The translations under genes and the position numbers were made by a program. Positions 38,383-51,087 of a DNA stretch of 64,000 nucleotides are shown one piece after another; positions within the stretch are counted from its first letter, which is position 1, and every line of letters starts with the position of its first letter. The notes below the pieces were generated by a model. The model was not told where the DNA came from. It saw only the letters and a program-made list of their open reading frames with translations, and made no database searches. Source of the DNA: Congeria kusceri (lineage: Eukaryota; Mollusca; Bivalvia; Myida; Dreissenidae); assembly GCA_027627225.1 (NCBI GenBank), contig JAPFQT010000153.1, positions 186,001 through 250,000 of the forward strand, written 5' to 3'.

Positions 38383-41334
38383 GGTCGCAGCTAAAATTTC
38401 TTCCTTTGCGATCGCCTAGACATTAATGTCCTTCAGTTTTGACTGTTTTGACGCCATCCGCCAAGCATTTGAAGAGAGGCTGAGTCCACAAAATATCGAT
38501 AAGTATATATTCTATGGTGGAAAAGTGGAAAAGGGCCATAATTCTGCCAACATTAGTCGCTGCCGAAATGCCTTCATGTATGCTAACCCACACATTAAGG
38601 CCCTTTGTTGTAAAAGTTTGAACAAAGTTTATCAAACTGTTAAAGAGAAGTTCATGTCTATATTCTATAGTATAAAAATGGCCAAAGGCCATATATCTTC
38701 CAAAATTCATTCCTTTTAGATCATCTACACATACTGGTTCCTCAGCTTTAAACATTGAAGCAAAATCATCCTAACACTTCAAAAAGTGTTGAGTCCAAGA
38801 AATGTCAAGAAGTACTATAGCAGTAAAAATGAAAAATAGCAATAAACCTGCCAAAATTGGACGCAGCCTATATTTCGTCTTTTACGATCACCTACACATT
38901 GAGGTTCTCCAGCTGTGAACGTTTCAGTTAAATCCGCCCAGCTCTGTAAGAGGAGTTCATATTTTGTATATTCTATAGTGGAAATAATGACAAAGGGCCA
39001 TAATTCTACCAAATGTAGTCTCAGCAAACATTCCATCTCTCACGATCACCCACACACTCAAGTTCTAAAGATGTGAAAGTTTGAGCGAAATCCGCCAGCA
39101 GTAAAAGAGGAGTTGAATCCATATAATTTCAGGACGTGCGTACGTACGTTCGTACGACCCGACGGACCGCTAAGAACAATGTCTAATGCCTCCCAATGTG
39201 TGGGTACAAAAACAGAAATGTAGAAGCAAGAAACGAACACAGTAGGCACTACATTTCGACATAATGCTGGAAATGTGACACTACCAATAATGCAGTATCA
39301 AAAAGTGAGGTAGAAGCTATATGCAGCAGTGACTGAAATCGAAAAAAGTGCACTTAATAAGGTGAGCTATAAAGACACGATAATGGTATCTTTACCACGG
39401 ATAATTTATGGCTAATTGCCATCAATAAAACTGTATCAGTTTTCAAAACATGCCTAGTTCTGCAACTCGCCATAATACTGTAAATAAGACAATGAGAGCA
39501 CCCGAATGCTGGAAATAAAGCCAGATCAATGTGTTTATGGAGAACAAATATAGAACGGTAAATAATGGAAAGTTTTGTTTAAATAATATTGCTCGCAATT
39601 TAAATATGTTCAAGAACACATGTATGATTGGTAATGCGATTATTACGAACACTCTTTCTTTATTTGGCGCTCCCCAATTCTCGGGTGTTGAACTCTAGTG
39701 CGTTGGCACCATCCTGTTGTCACAGTTTAGAGAATCGAATCATCTGAGATAAATGGATAATCACTCAAATTTGACTGACTGTATTTATGGCATTTTATAT
39801 CGCACTCCTCTCAAATGCGTTGATAAAACACACTTGCATAACAATTAAATCTTTGTTAACCTGTAGTTGGACTGAACTATGTAATGTTGATAAAGGTAAA
39901 TAATTTTAACAATCAATAATAACTAATTCTGTCACAATAGTATTGATAGTATAAACATTACATAGTGACACACACGTTTTCATACTTATTCGATTATTAC
40001 TAATAACCAAATGGAATCTATTTGAAGAGAACATATGTAGGACGTATCCGCATTTCGGGAACGTATTACATATACAACAAACATGATCCTTCTTTTCCTT
40101 AAGTTATGCACTAATTTAAATTCACACCGTGCTTTGTTAGTTATTTCTTGGGTGGGGATAATTCCAACAATGACACTGATCATTCACTTAAAACAAACCG
40201 AATGCATATACACATTTTTTTCCAAACATAAATGTGCGCTATTCTTTCAGACCATATGAAAAAGCAAAACACTATTTAAAATATGTGGGTGCCGAATAAG
40301 TAAGCAAATTATTTACATTTGTTTGGATATACTTCAATATGATATGGGTAAGTATTAAATATATAGAGATAGTACTTTAAATCAAAGTACATTGTCCTTT
40401 TTTATTGAAACAAACATACATAGCATTCTTCATAGAAACTACTTAAATTAAAGATGTAAGGATATTTTTCTAATAGATCAAAACGCATTTAATATATGCT
40501 TGGTAAGATACTATGTATTCAGACAATAGGGATTTAATCCCCGCTATCCAATTGCGTTATAATATATGGCCAATGCAATAACTGCATTTAAGACATGAAA
40601 TACATTTACAAACCTGTGCAATTGCCAAGATATTCATATACACGAAATTCGCCATAAGTTCGCATAAGCTGATAAAGATAGAAATCGAATCCATAGTATG
40701 AATAACAAGCTTACAATTAAAAACATGATGGAGAGAAATCACAGAGAATAAGACAATCGAATAGTCAGCATACATAATGCGGAATATTATTCTGTCATTA
40801 GCCGTTTACCACAAATATTAGCATATGGAATTAAAATTATTTGTGAAAATAAATAAAATAACATTTGTATTTGCCTCACATGCATGCACAAGCATCTCAA
40901 CATACTTCCAAAAGAAATAAACGCATGTAACTTAATGCTTGAAATGCAACCAGATTTAATACCTTTATAATTTAATAAAGAATACCTTTATGCTTCAGAA
41001 AATATCATATATTTAATCAAATAGAAAACGTCATTACGCATGTAAAAAAAAACTGAGAAATATGCGCTCTTTTAGTTACAAATATATCACTCATATTTGT
41101 ACACCGCCTTGAAATATGCAATTGCCAATATAAAACAGGCAAGTGAGGCCCAAACTTACTTAATAACATATAGAACAAGAACAGATGTAGGTCATAAAAC
41201 GCACTGTAGACCCTAAATTATGCATTTCAATTTTTAATTTTTATTTCAACAAGCTGTAAGCGAACACTCAGCATGCTAATCGACATATTTCTTAAAATAT
41301 GGTACACTCAACAGTACAGTATCAACTAGATGTT

Positions 41335-44300
41335 TCACAGACACGGATGCCCCCCACCACATATGTTTGGAAACAGACAAAGGACTTGTCGCCAACACTA
41401 ATTCGAGCCTCAAATAATATTTTTTTTAATAATTATTTTGTAGTAGAAAAATGACAAAGGGTAATACTTCTACAGAAATTGGTCGCAGCTGAAATTCTTA
41501 ATTTGTGATCGCCTAGACATTAATGTCCTTCAGTTTTGACAGTTTGAACGCCATCCGCCAAGCATTTCAAGAGAGGCTGAGTCCACAAAATATCGATAAG
41601 TATATATTCTATGGTGGAAAAGTGGAAAAGGGCCATAATTCTGCCAACATTAGTCGCTGCCGAAATGCCTTCTTGTATGATAACCCACACATTAAGGCCC
41701 TTTTGTTGTAGAAGTTTGAACAAAGTTTATCAAACTGTTAAAGAGAAGTTGAGTCTTCATGTCTATATTCAACAGTAGAAAAATGGCCAAAGGCCATACA
41801 TCTTCCAAAATTCATTCCTTTTAGATCATCTACACATACTGGTTCCTCAGCTTTAAACATTGAAGCAAAATCAGCCTAGCACTTCAAAAATTGTTGAGTC
41901 CAAAAAATTTGAAGAAGTACTATAGTAGTAAAAATGAAAAATAGCAATAAACCTGCCAAAATTGGACGCAGCCTAAATTTCGTCTTTTACGATCACCTAC
42001 ACATTAAGGTTCTCCAGCTGTGAACGTTTCAGTTAAATCCGCCCAGCTCTGTAAGAGGAGTTCATATTTTGTATATTCTATAGTGGAAATAATGACAAAG
42101 GGCCATAATTCTACCAAATGTAGTCTCAGCAAAAATTCAATTTCTCACGATCACCCACACACAAAGGTTCTAAAGCTATGGAAGATTGAGCGAAATCCGC
42201 CCAGCAGTAACCGAGGAGTTGAATCCATACAATTTCAGGACGTGCGTACGTACGTTCGTACGACCCGACGGACCGCTAAGAAAAATGTCTAATGCCTCCC
42301 AATGTGTGGGGACAGAAACAGAAATGTAGAAGCAAGAAACGAACACAATAGGCACTACATTTCGACATAATGCTGGAAATGTGACACTACCAATAATGCA
42401 GTATCAAAAAGTGATGTAGAAGCTGTATATAGCAGTGTCAGAAATCGAAAAAAACGCACTTAATAAGGTGAGCTATAAAGATACGATAATGGTATCCTTA
42501 CCACGGATAATTTATGGCTAATTACAATCAATAAAACTGTATCAGTTGTCAAAACATGCCTAGTTCTGCAACTCGCCATAATACTGTAAATAAGACAATG
42601 AGAGCACCCGTTTGCTGGAAATAAAGCCAGATCAATGTGTTTATGGAGAACAAATATAGAACGGTAAATAATGGAAAGTTTTGTTTAAATAATATTGCTA
42701 GCATCATAAATATATTTAACTACACATGTATGATTCGTAATTCGATTGTTACTAACACTCTTTCTTTATTTGACGCTCCCCAATTCTCGGGTGTTGAACT
42801 CTAGTGCATTGCCACAATCCTGTTGTCACAGTTTAGGGAATCGAATCATCTGAGATAAATTGATAATCACTCAAATTTGACTGACTGCATTTATGGCATT
42901 TTATATTGCACCCCTCTCAAATGCGTTGATAAAACTCACTTGCATAATGATTAAATCTTTGTTAACCTGTAGTTGGACTAAACTATGTAATGGTGATAAA
43001 GGTAAATAATTTTAACAATCAATAATAACTAATTTTGTCACAATAGTATTGATAGTATCAACATTACATAGTAACACATACGTTTTCATGCTTATTCGAT
43101 TATTACTAATAACCAAATGGAATGTATTTGTAGAGAACAAATGTAGGACGTATACGCATTTCGGGAACGTATTACATATACAACAAACATGATCCTTCTT
43201 TTCCTTAAGTTATGCACTAATTTAAATTCACACCGTGCTTTGTTAGTTATTTCTTGGGTGGGGATAATTCCAACAATGACACTGATCATTCACTTAAAAC
43301 AAACCGAATGCATATACACATTTTTTCCAAAAAGAAATGTGCGCTATTCTTTCAGACCATATGTAAAAGCAAAACACTATTTAAAATATGTGGGTGTCGA
43401 ATAAGTAAGCAAATTATTTACATTTGTTTGGATATACTTCAATATGATATGGGTATAGAGATAGTACTTTAAATCAAAGTACATTGTCCTTTTTTATTGA
43501 AACAAACATACATAGCATTCTTCATAGAAACTACTTAAATTAAAGATGTAAGGATATTTTTCTAATAGATCAAAACGCATTTAATATATGCTTTGGTAAG
43601 ATACTATGTATTCAGACAATAGGGATTTAATCCCCGCTATCCAATTGCGTTATAATATATGGCCAATGCAATAACTGCATTTAAGACATGAAATACATTT
43701 ACAAAACCTGTGCAATTGCCAAGATATTCATACACACGAAATTCGCCATAAGTACGCATAAGCTGCTAAATATAGAAATCGAATCCATAGTATGAATAAA
43801 AAGCTTACAATTAAAAACATGAGAGAAATCAGACAGAATAAGACAATCGAATAATCAGCATACATAATGCGGAATATTATTCTGTCCGTTAGCCGTTTAC
43901 CACAAATATTAGCATATGGATTTACAATTATTTGTAAAAATAAATAAAATAACATTTGTATTTGCCCCACATGTATGCACAAGCATCTCCACATACTTTG
44001 AAAAGAATAAACGCATGTAACTCAATGCTTGAAATGCAACCAGATTTAATACCTTTACAATTTAATAAATAAAACATTTATGCTTCAGAAGATATCCATT
44101 ATTTAGTCAAATAGAAAACATCAGTACGCATGTAAAATACACTGTCTGTTTACAAATATGCGCTCTGTTAGTTACAAATATATCACTCATATTGGTGAAC
44201 CGCCTTGAAATATGCAATTGCCAATATAAAACAGGCAAGTGAGACCTAAACATGCTCAATAACATATAGAACAAGAAAATATGTAGGTCATAGAACGCAC

Positions 44301-44431
44301 TGTAGACCCTAAATTATGCATTTCAATTTTTAAGTTTAATTTCTACAAGCTGTAAGCGAACACACAGCGCGACAAAACGACATATTTCTGAAAATATGGT
44401 ACACTCAACAGTACAGTATCAACTAGATGTG
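41335..44431 (+). repeat. Satellite unit B4 (3097 bp)
   Basis: B-type unit with the 211-bp segment present. It shows more substitutions and small indels than B1-B3 (for example a shortened GATATGGGTATAGAG near 43446 where others read GATATGGGTAAGTATT). It lies toward the right-hand, less homogenised edge of the array. Confidence 0.85.
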
Positions 44432-47400
44432 TAACAGATACGGATGCCCCCACCACACATGTTTGGAAACAGACAAAGGACTTGTCGCCAACACTAATTC
44501 TTGCCTCAACAAATAACTTTTTAAAATTATTTTATAGTAGAAAAATGACAAAGGGTAATACTTCTGCCGAAATTGGTCGCAGCCGAAATTTCTTCTTTTT
44601 GCGATCGCCTAGACACTAATGTCCTTCAGCTTTCACAGTTTGATTGCCATCCGCCAAGCATTTCAAGAGGGGTTGAGTCCACAAAATATCGGGAATTATA
44701 TTTTATATGGTGGAATAGTGGAAAAGGGCCATAATTCTGCCAAAATTAGTCGCTGCCAAATTTCCTTCATATATGATCACCTACACATTAAGGCTCTTTA
44801 GCTGTAAAAGTTTCAACGAAATTTATCAAACTGTTAAATAGATTCCTCCGTCTATATTCTATAGTAGAAAAATGGCCAAGGGCCATAAATATGCCAAAAA
44901 TTGGTCGTAGCCAAAATTCATTCCTTTCAGATCATCTACACATAATGGTTCCTCAGCTTTAAACATTTAAGTAAAATCAGCCTATCAGTTCAAAAAGTGT
45001 TGAGTCCAAAAAAATTTAAGAAGTACTATAGTTGTAAACATGAAAAATAGCAATAAATCTGCCAAAATTGGACGCAGCCTAAATTTCGTCTTTTACGATC
45101 ACCTACACATTAAGGTTCTCCACCTGTGTATGTTTCAGTTAAATCCGCCCAGCACTGTAAGAGGAGTTAATATTTTGTATATTCTATACTGGAAAAAATG
45201 ACAAAGGGCCATGATTCTACCAAATGTTGTCTCAGCAAAAATTCCATCACTCACGATCACTCACACATCAAGGTTCCTTAGCTATGAAAGTTTGAGCAAA
45301 ATCCGCCCAGCAGTAAAAGAGGAGTTGCATCCATACAATTTGAGGACGTCCGTACGTACGTGCGTAGACCCGACGGACCGTTAAGAGCAATGCCTAATGC
45401 TACCCAATGTGTGGGGACATAAAAAGAAAGGTAGAAGCAACAAACGAACTCAGTAGGCACTACATTTCGACATAATGCTGGAAATGTGACACTACCAACA
45501 ATGCAGTATCAAAAAGTGAGGTAGAAACTAAATATAGCACTGATAGAAATCGAAAAACGCACTTAATAAGGTGAGTTATAAAGATACCATAATGGTATCC
45601 TTATCCGGAAAATGTATGGTTAATTGCTATCAATTAAACTGTATGAGTTGTCAAAACATGCCTAGTTCTGCAACTCGCCATGATACTGTAAATAAGACAA
45701 TGAGAGCACCCGAATGCTGGAAATAAAGCCAAATCAATGTGTTTGGGGAGAAAAAACACACTTGCATAATGTTTACATCTGTGTTAACCTGTAGTTGGAC
45801 TAAAATATGTAATGAAGATTAATGTCAATAATTTTAACAATCAATAATAACTAATTTTGTCAGAATAGTATTGATAGCATCAACAATACATAGTAACACA
45901 CACGTTTTCATGCTTATTCGATTATTACTAATAACTATTACAGCCATTAATGAAAAAATATATTTATTGCAGTTATAAATACAATGATAAACCTTTGATA
46001 TATAAACCCAGGGAAAGTGTCACATTTATAACCCATACAGATCTCGATTCCCATGTAATAATTGTATGTCAAAACTAACAATTATTCAGATTTTCTGCAG
46101 CTGTTTAAGTACACTGATCCAATCTCATGTTCCATTCATGTCGTTTGAGAGTCTGTTCTAACACATATGGACGAAGAAGGTTTTAGTCTGGCGCAGTAAA
46201 ATAATAACATACCATGGACGAAATTGCATATGGACAATGTAAATTGTCCGTTTGTATTTAAATAAAAATACATAAAAGTATACATAGAAAATACTTGATT
46301 TAAAGGTGTTGTGATATGTTTCTAATAGATCAAAAAGTATATATTGTATGTTTTATTAGATAGTATGTATTCAGATAGTAGTGATTCAATCCCCACAAAA
46401 TGCAATGCAGCAATTCCAGCACATAACTTCGATATAATGCTGGCAACATGGCACACCAAACAATACAATTTCAAAACTGGAGGTGTCCTACTGCGTTTTA
46501 ATAAATTGCCAATGCAATAAATGTATTTATGACCTATAAAACATGTATAAATATGTGGTGTAGACAAGATATCTCTACACACGGAACTCGCCATAAGTAT
46601 TCAAAAGCTAACAATATCGAATCGTAACGACAATATGAATAAAAAGCTTATAATAAAAACAACACGCAAGAGAGACACAAGGGAAAATAAAGTAATTGAT
46701 AACTCAGCATACATAAGACGGATGATTATTCTGTCAACTAATTGTTATCCTTAATTATTAGCATATAAAATGAAAAAGATTGGTTTACCTTACAAAATAA
46801 CATTGGTATTTGCCTCACATGCATGCGCAAGCATCTCAACATACTTCCAAAAGAAATAAGCGAATGTAACTTTATGCTTGAAATACAAATAGATTTGATA
46901 CGTTTAACATATATAAGAAATTAATTATGTTTATGCTTCAGAAGATATCATATATTCAGCCGTATAGAAAACGCCATTACTCAATATGCGTAAGAAGGGA
47001 GCCCCTCTTAGTATATCACTAAATGTGTGTTAACCTTGAAATATGCAATTGCCACTATATCATACATAATAGGTATACTTATAGGATATACAATACACTG
47101 TAGAAACTACAATTTTGCATTATAATAATTAATTTTAATTGTTACAAGCAGCAATCGAACACAGTGATCAGCACTGCCTTTCGACATAATGCTGGAAATA
47201 TGGAACACTCAACAATACAGTATCAACAAGTGAAGCAGAAACAATTATAGCAACTCATTGCTGGAAATGACAGAAATCGAACAACACCTTAAGTGAGCTA
47301 TAAAGACTCTGTAACGCTTTCCATACTACGGAGAATGTATGGTGTATTACTTTTAATTAAACTTAGAATTAGTTAGCAATGATACTTGTCCTGCAATCGA

Positions 47401-48250
47401 CACATAATACCCGAAAACAGACAATGACAGCTCCCAGATGGAATGTCTATGGTGCAAACTCATGTAGACTGCTCTCGGATGTCGGGAGCATATTACAAAT
47501 ACAAGATCCCTCTTGTACTTCTGCATTCTGAATTTAATGCGCATTATTATGCTTATATGTTTTTTTTCTTACACAAACATGCACTATATTTAATATCATA
47601 TTAAAAGTTGGCGTACAAAATAACTACATTTTTGGAATTTAGGCGTGGTATACAATAATGGCAAAAATGCTGAAACATTATCTAGAGCCCATTTTAACTG
47701 TCCATTTTTATTCAAATGAAGATTAATAAAATATATACACACAAAATGCGTGCTTAAAAGATGTAGGGCTATGTTTGTAATAGAACAAATGAATGTACTT
47801 CATGCTATAGACGATATCATGTATTCGGACAATATTTTTTTTATCCCAACTAAAAGCAAGCAAACAATGTCAAGACTAAAAGACAACGGCAAACCAAACA
47901 TTAACGTTTCAAAACGGGAGGTATCCTTTTGCATTATTATGAACGATCCTCAAATATTGTCAATGCAATAATTATATTTAAGAACACAGGTATATTGAGA
48001 AATCTCCCACTGTGGAGTTGACGAAACATTTTGTTTGAGCAATACAATTGGTGTTTCACTATCAACAAAACGTTATGACTTGCCAACAGGTGCGTGTGAT
48101 TTACCAACTCGCAGTAATACTGTTAAAAAGGCAATCAAAACAACCGAATGCTGGAAATAGAGAAACATTAAACGCTTGCGCATTTCGGGAACGTAGCAAC
48201 GTGGAACTATCATCACTTATCTTGCGATGTATTTTGATATAGTAAGATGT
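44432..48250 (+). repeat. Decayed right edge of the satellite array
   Basis: Starts like a normal unit up to about 45750. There the MITE-related module is deleted, and GGGGAGAAAAAACACAC joins distant parts. Similarity then becomes patchy: the recurrent 60-bp core at about 46420 and 47175, CAGATAGTAGTGATTC near 46375, and a last recognisable CCGAATGCTGGAAATAG and GCGCATTTCGGGAACGTA near 48140-48200. Nothing gene-like is seen. Confidence 0.65.
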
Positions 48251-49125
48251 GAAGTGTGCACAGACAGATCAACGGACGGACGTTTACCAAAAAAAAAACA
48301 CAATTTAAATCTAATGATGCAGTATAACAAAATTAAATTGTTCGCACTAAATAATCACATTTAATTCGTGTCATGTTATTTTTACTTTTATAACAAATAT
48401 TCAATATATATGAACAAGTAAAATGCATTTACCATACATGTTTGTTTAGCAATTTCTACCGCGCCCGAGAAATAGGTCGAACACGTTTTTTATTGCCAAG
48501 CGTGGTCAAAATATTCCAAATGGATTGTTCCTTTGCAATTGTTCAAAGGGTAATGGAGAAGAAGCCAACACAAGTCAAATAACATAATTAAAAACAACAA
48601 CATTTGGTCATTTAATATTCGAGGTCCCCTAAGTCTATAGATTGATACATCAAATATAAAGTCTCTATTTTTAGAACTCTATAAATACACTTCATCAACA
48701 CGCGTGAAAAAGAAGTAAATATTATTTGATTGTTGAGACAAAAATATGCACATACTAAAATTATATTATCACTGTTTTTCCCACACATATTCTGATTACA
48801 CTTTACTCATTTAACGCAAACACATATTAATTTATCGCAGTCTAATTAAGAAACCAAACCGGAACAACTTGTTTTTCGGCATTAAGTCCCTTTCTCCTAA
48901 ATAACGTGATGAGGTGAAGTAAAATTTCTATATGGGTGAAATGGCATTAGGTAGAATAGAATTAAGGCGTAAATGTTTAAATCAAGTTTTCACCAATAAC
49001 GCGTCAAAATTAGAAAGACATTTTTATTTTCCTAAAAATGTCCAATTACAAATTGTGTTAATAGCTCATTTTGATTTAAAGAAGTTAGAAAATTTCGCCA
49101 TAGTACTGGGTTTTGATACACTTAT
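48251..49125. other. Gene-free stretch
   Basis: AT-rich single-copy-looking sequence. The best open frame (48932-49162, plus) has no recognisable domain and runs into the microsatellite, so I do not call it. Confidence 0.55.
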
Positions 49126-49174
49126 ATATATATGTATATATGTGTGTGTGTGTGTAAGGTGAATGTTCCTCATT

Positions 49175-49240
<66 letters not shown>
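49126..49240. repeat. Compound microsatellite (TA)n-(TG)n-(TC)n-(TA)n
   Basis: A short TATATATA stretch near 49126, (TG)n around 49141-49155, (TC)n at 49175-49188, then about 25 TA dinucleotides at 49189-49239. Probably length-polymorphic. Confidence 0.95.
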
Positions 49241-49242
<2 letters not shown>

Positions 49243-49691
49243 AAACGTTCGGATTTTCAACATGATTTTGGTCGAATATTTAATATATGTGTACTTTGCA
49301 AGATTAGTACATCCAATTACAGTTAATAATATTAATTTAATTTGTATTCTAAGAGGTGGTGAGGCAGGCCAAATAGTACATACATGTATAATTATTTCGC
49401 CCCTTAAATATTATGATTATTAATTTACGACACGCCACTCATGCCCTTGTGCTCACCTACTTGGATTAAAATAATAGGCATGTAATCCCTCGCTAGAATA
49501 ACGTAGAAGCCATTTAAATGAGAAGCATGACATTCAGCTGTTGATCTCATACTTACTTGAGGGTTGAAACCATTAACCCACATCAGTTTTGTTTAATTGT
49601 ATTAATTCAATGCGTATTACTTTAATGTATGTCGCTTTTAACACGGATCGTCTCTTAAACTTTATATGGATGGAATTGTAGCCGAAAGCGA
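49241..49691. other. Gene-free stretch
   Basis: No exon or RNA signal recognised. Confidence 0.5.
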
Positions 49692-49840
49692 TCAGGAAGT
49701 GCAGCACGTGATGTTTAAAAAAGCAACTACCCTGAGGTATCCTCGGGGATAACCAGCAACAGTAACAGGAAGTGCAGCACGTGATGTTTAAAAAAGCAAC
49801 TACCCTGAGGTATCCTCGGGAATAACCAGCAACAGTAATA
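49692..49840. repeat. 73-bp tandem duplication
   Basis: AGGAAGTGCAGCACGTGATG begins at 49694 and again at 49767. The two 73-bp copies differ at about two positions (CTCGGGGATA versus CTCGGGAATA, and the final base). Each contains CCTGAGGTATCCTCGG, which can fold as a short hairpin. Confidence 0.9.
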
Positions 49841-50799
49841 GGATATAGCTCCGTAAGCACAGTTGTTTTAAGGTGAGGAGATATTATCAATGGCCAGATG
49901 TCACATAATATGTGAACAATTATTATGTCGTATGTGCCAAACAAACTATATAATACTATGTCTTGAAAAACGTTTAACAAGAAGAGATGTAGTTTACACT
50001 TGTCTTTATTTCATTTCATCGGGCCGAAATAGATGCTATTGTGTTGTCTGGTAACAGCTTACCATTCAGTTATTAAATTGCAATTAAATTAAATGAAGTA
50101 TTATATTTAATTACTATTTAATTTTAATTTTTATTGCAATGCTATCAGGTGAACGCTATTTACATTTTAAGTTTTTTTTTTAATAAGTCTGGACCAAGTG
50201 TGAGGTTTAGGCGCTCGTAAATTGGTTTTGCCTATTGTTTAGAATAATAAAATAGATGGGATATTAAAATATGGGTGTATCTTATTTTGCTGATTTATTT
50301 TATTTTTCTCGTATCTAAGGTGGCACCTATATTCAAAATAATGCATATGTTGTTGACACGTAATAATCATTGGGCTGTAAACCTCGATGTATGAGAGATT
50401 ACATTAATGGCAAATACTCAGATTTGGGTTCCGTTGTGAGATAAGTTATTTTGTTTCATTTGGGGTTGACTACATTTGACTAAGGCAATGATGTGTCACA
50501 TTTATATTTACTCTGGACAGTTAAATAAAATACCTGTACAGTTTTTGTCATTAATAGTTCATTTGCGCATAAAACTCGAACACATTTAATTGGTGCTATC
50601 TTTTATGCATGAATATCCGTTACGATGAACGTATACTAGTTTCCGTACTGGAATCGAGTTCAATTGGTTTCAGTGGCGGTATCAATAAACACGTGAAACG
50701 TGTACACGTGTAAAACCGAGAATAAATATTGAAAATAATTGAAGCGTGTAATTATGCTAACAGTGTTCACGAGTGTCAGGTTAATGTGTCTGAGCTATA
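49841..50799. other. Gene-free stretch
   Basis: No gene recognised. The last 40 bases (GTTAATGTGTCTGAGCTATA) recur in near-identical form at 55600-55630 (ATTAATGTGTCTGAGCTATA). This hints at a dispersed repeat extending outside the MITE that follows. Confidence 0.5.
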
Positions 50800-51087
50800 C
50801 TTAAAGGCCTCGTTTAATCCTTCTTTATTTGAACCCCCCGCCCCCCCCCCCCCCCAATCTGGGGTGTTGTACTCCTGTGTACCGTCACCCTGCTGTGTGC
50901 CCTGTCACAGTGTGGACACAGTGTGGCGAACCTTATCAGCTGAGATCAATACCCTGCTGCAATTGAAACAGTGCACTCGGACATTGCTCAGTCAGCTGAG
51001 AGAAAAGATTACAGATAATGATGACAGATTGTATGGTTGACCAATACACAGGGAGAGGCCATACATTCCTTAAACTAGGCCTTTAAG
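50800..51087. mobile_element. 288-bp MITE-like element with CTTAAAGGCC ends, copy 1
   Basis: Left end CTTAAAGGCCTCGTTTAA and right end TTAAACTAGGCCTTTAAG are inverted repeats of about 17 bp. The interior has a near-pure C run (50834-50855), then GGTGTTGTACTCCTGTGTA and CACAGTGTGGACACAGTGTG. A second copy lies at 56564-56834. A part of the interior is recognisably the module found in every satellite unit. There is no coding capacity. A target duplication is not clear because the LINE tail abuts the right end. Confidence 0.75.

Larger units (their letters stand above)
36951..41334 (+). repeat. Satellite unit B3 interrupted by an insertion
   Basis: From landmark 36951 to 41335 is 4384 bp. Subtracting 1287 bp (996-bp insertion plus 291-bp duplication) leaves 3097 bp, the B length. 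The landmark is itself duplicated at 38238. The 211-bp B segment is present near 39270-39480. Confidence 0.9.

Noticed and set aside
22108..44431. CRISPR-like regular repeats
   Set aside because: Units are 3 kb long, head-to-tail without unique spacers, and the DNA is eukaryotic.
48932..49162. 76-codon plus-strand frame starting MGEMALGRIELRRK
   Set aside because: No domain, splice or conservation support, and it ends inside a microsatellite.
49066..49423. Open frames across the TA/TC microsatellite
   Set aside because: Low-complexity translation (YIYIYI) only.
50729..51040. 103-codon plus-strand frame
   Set aside because: It runs through the MITE and its poly-C tract, and the other MITE copy does not keep the frame.
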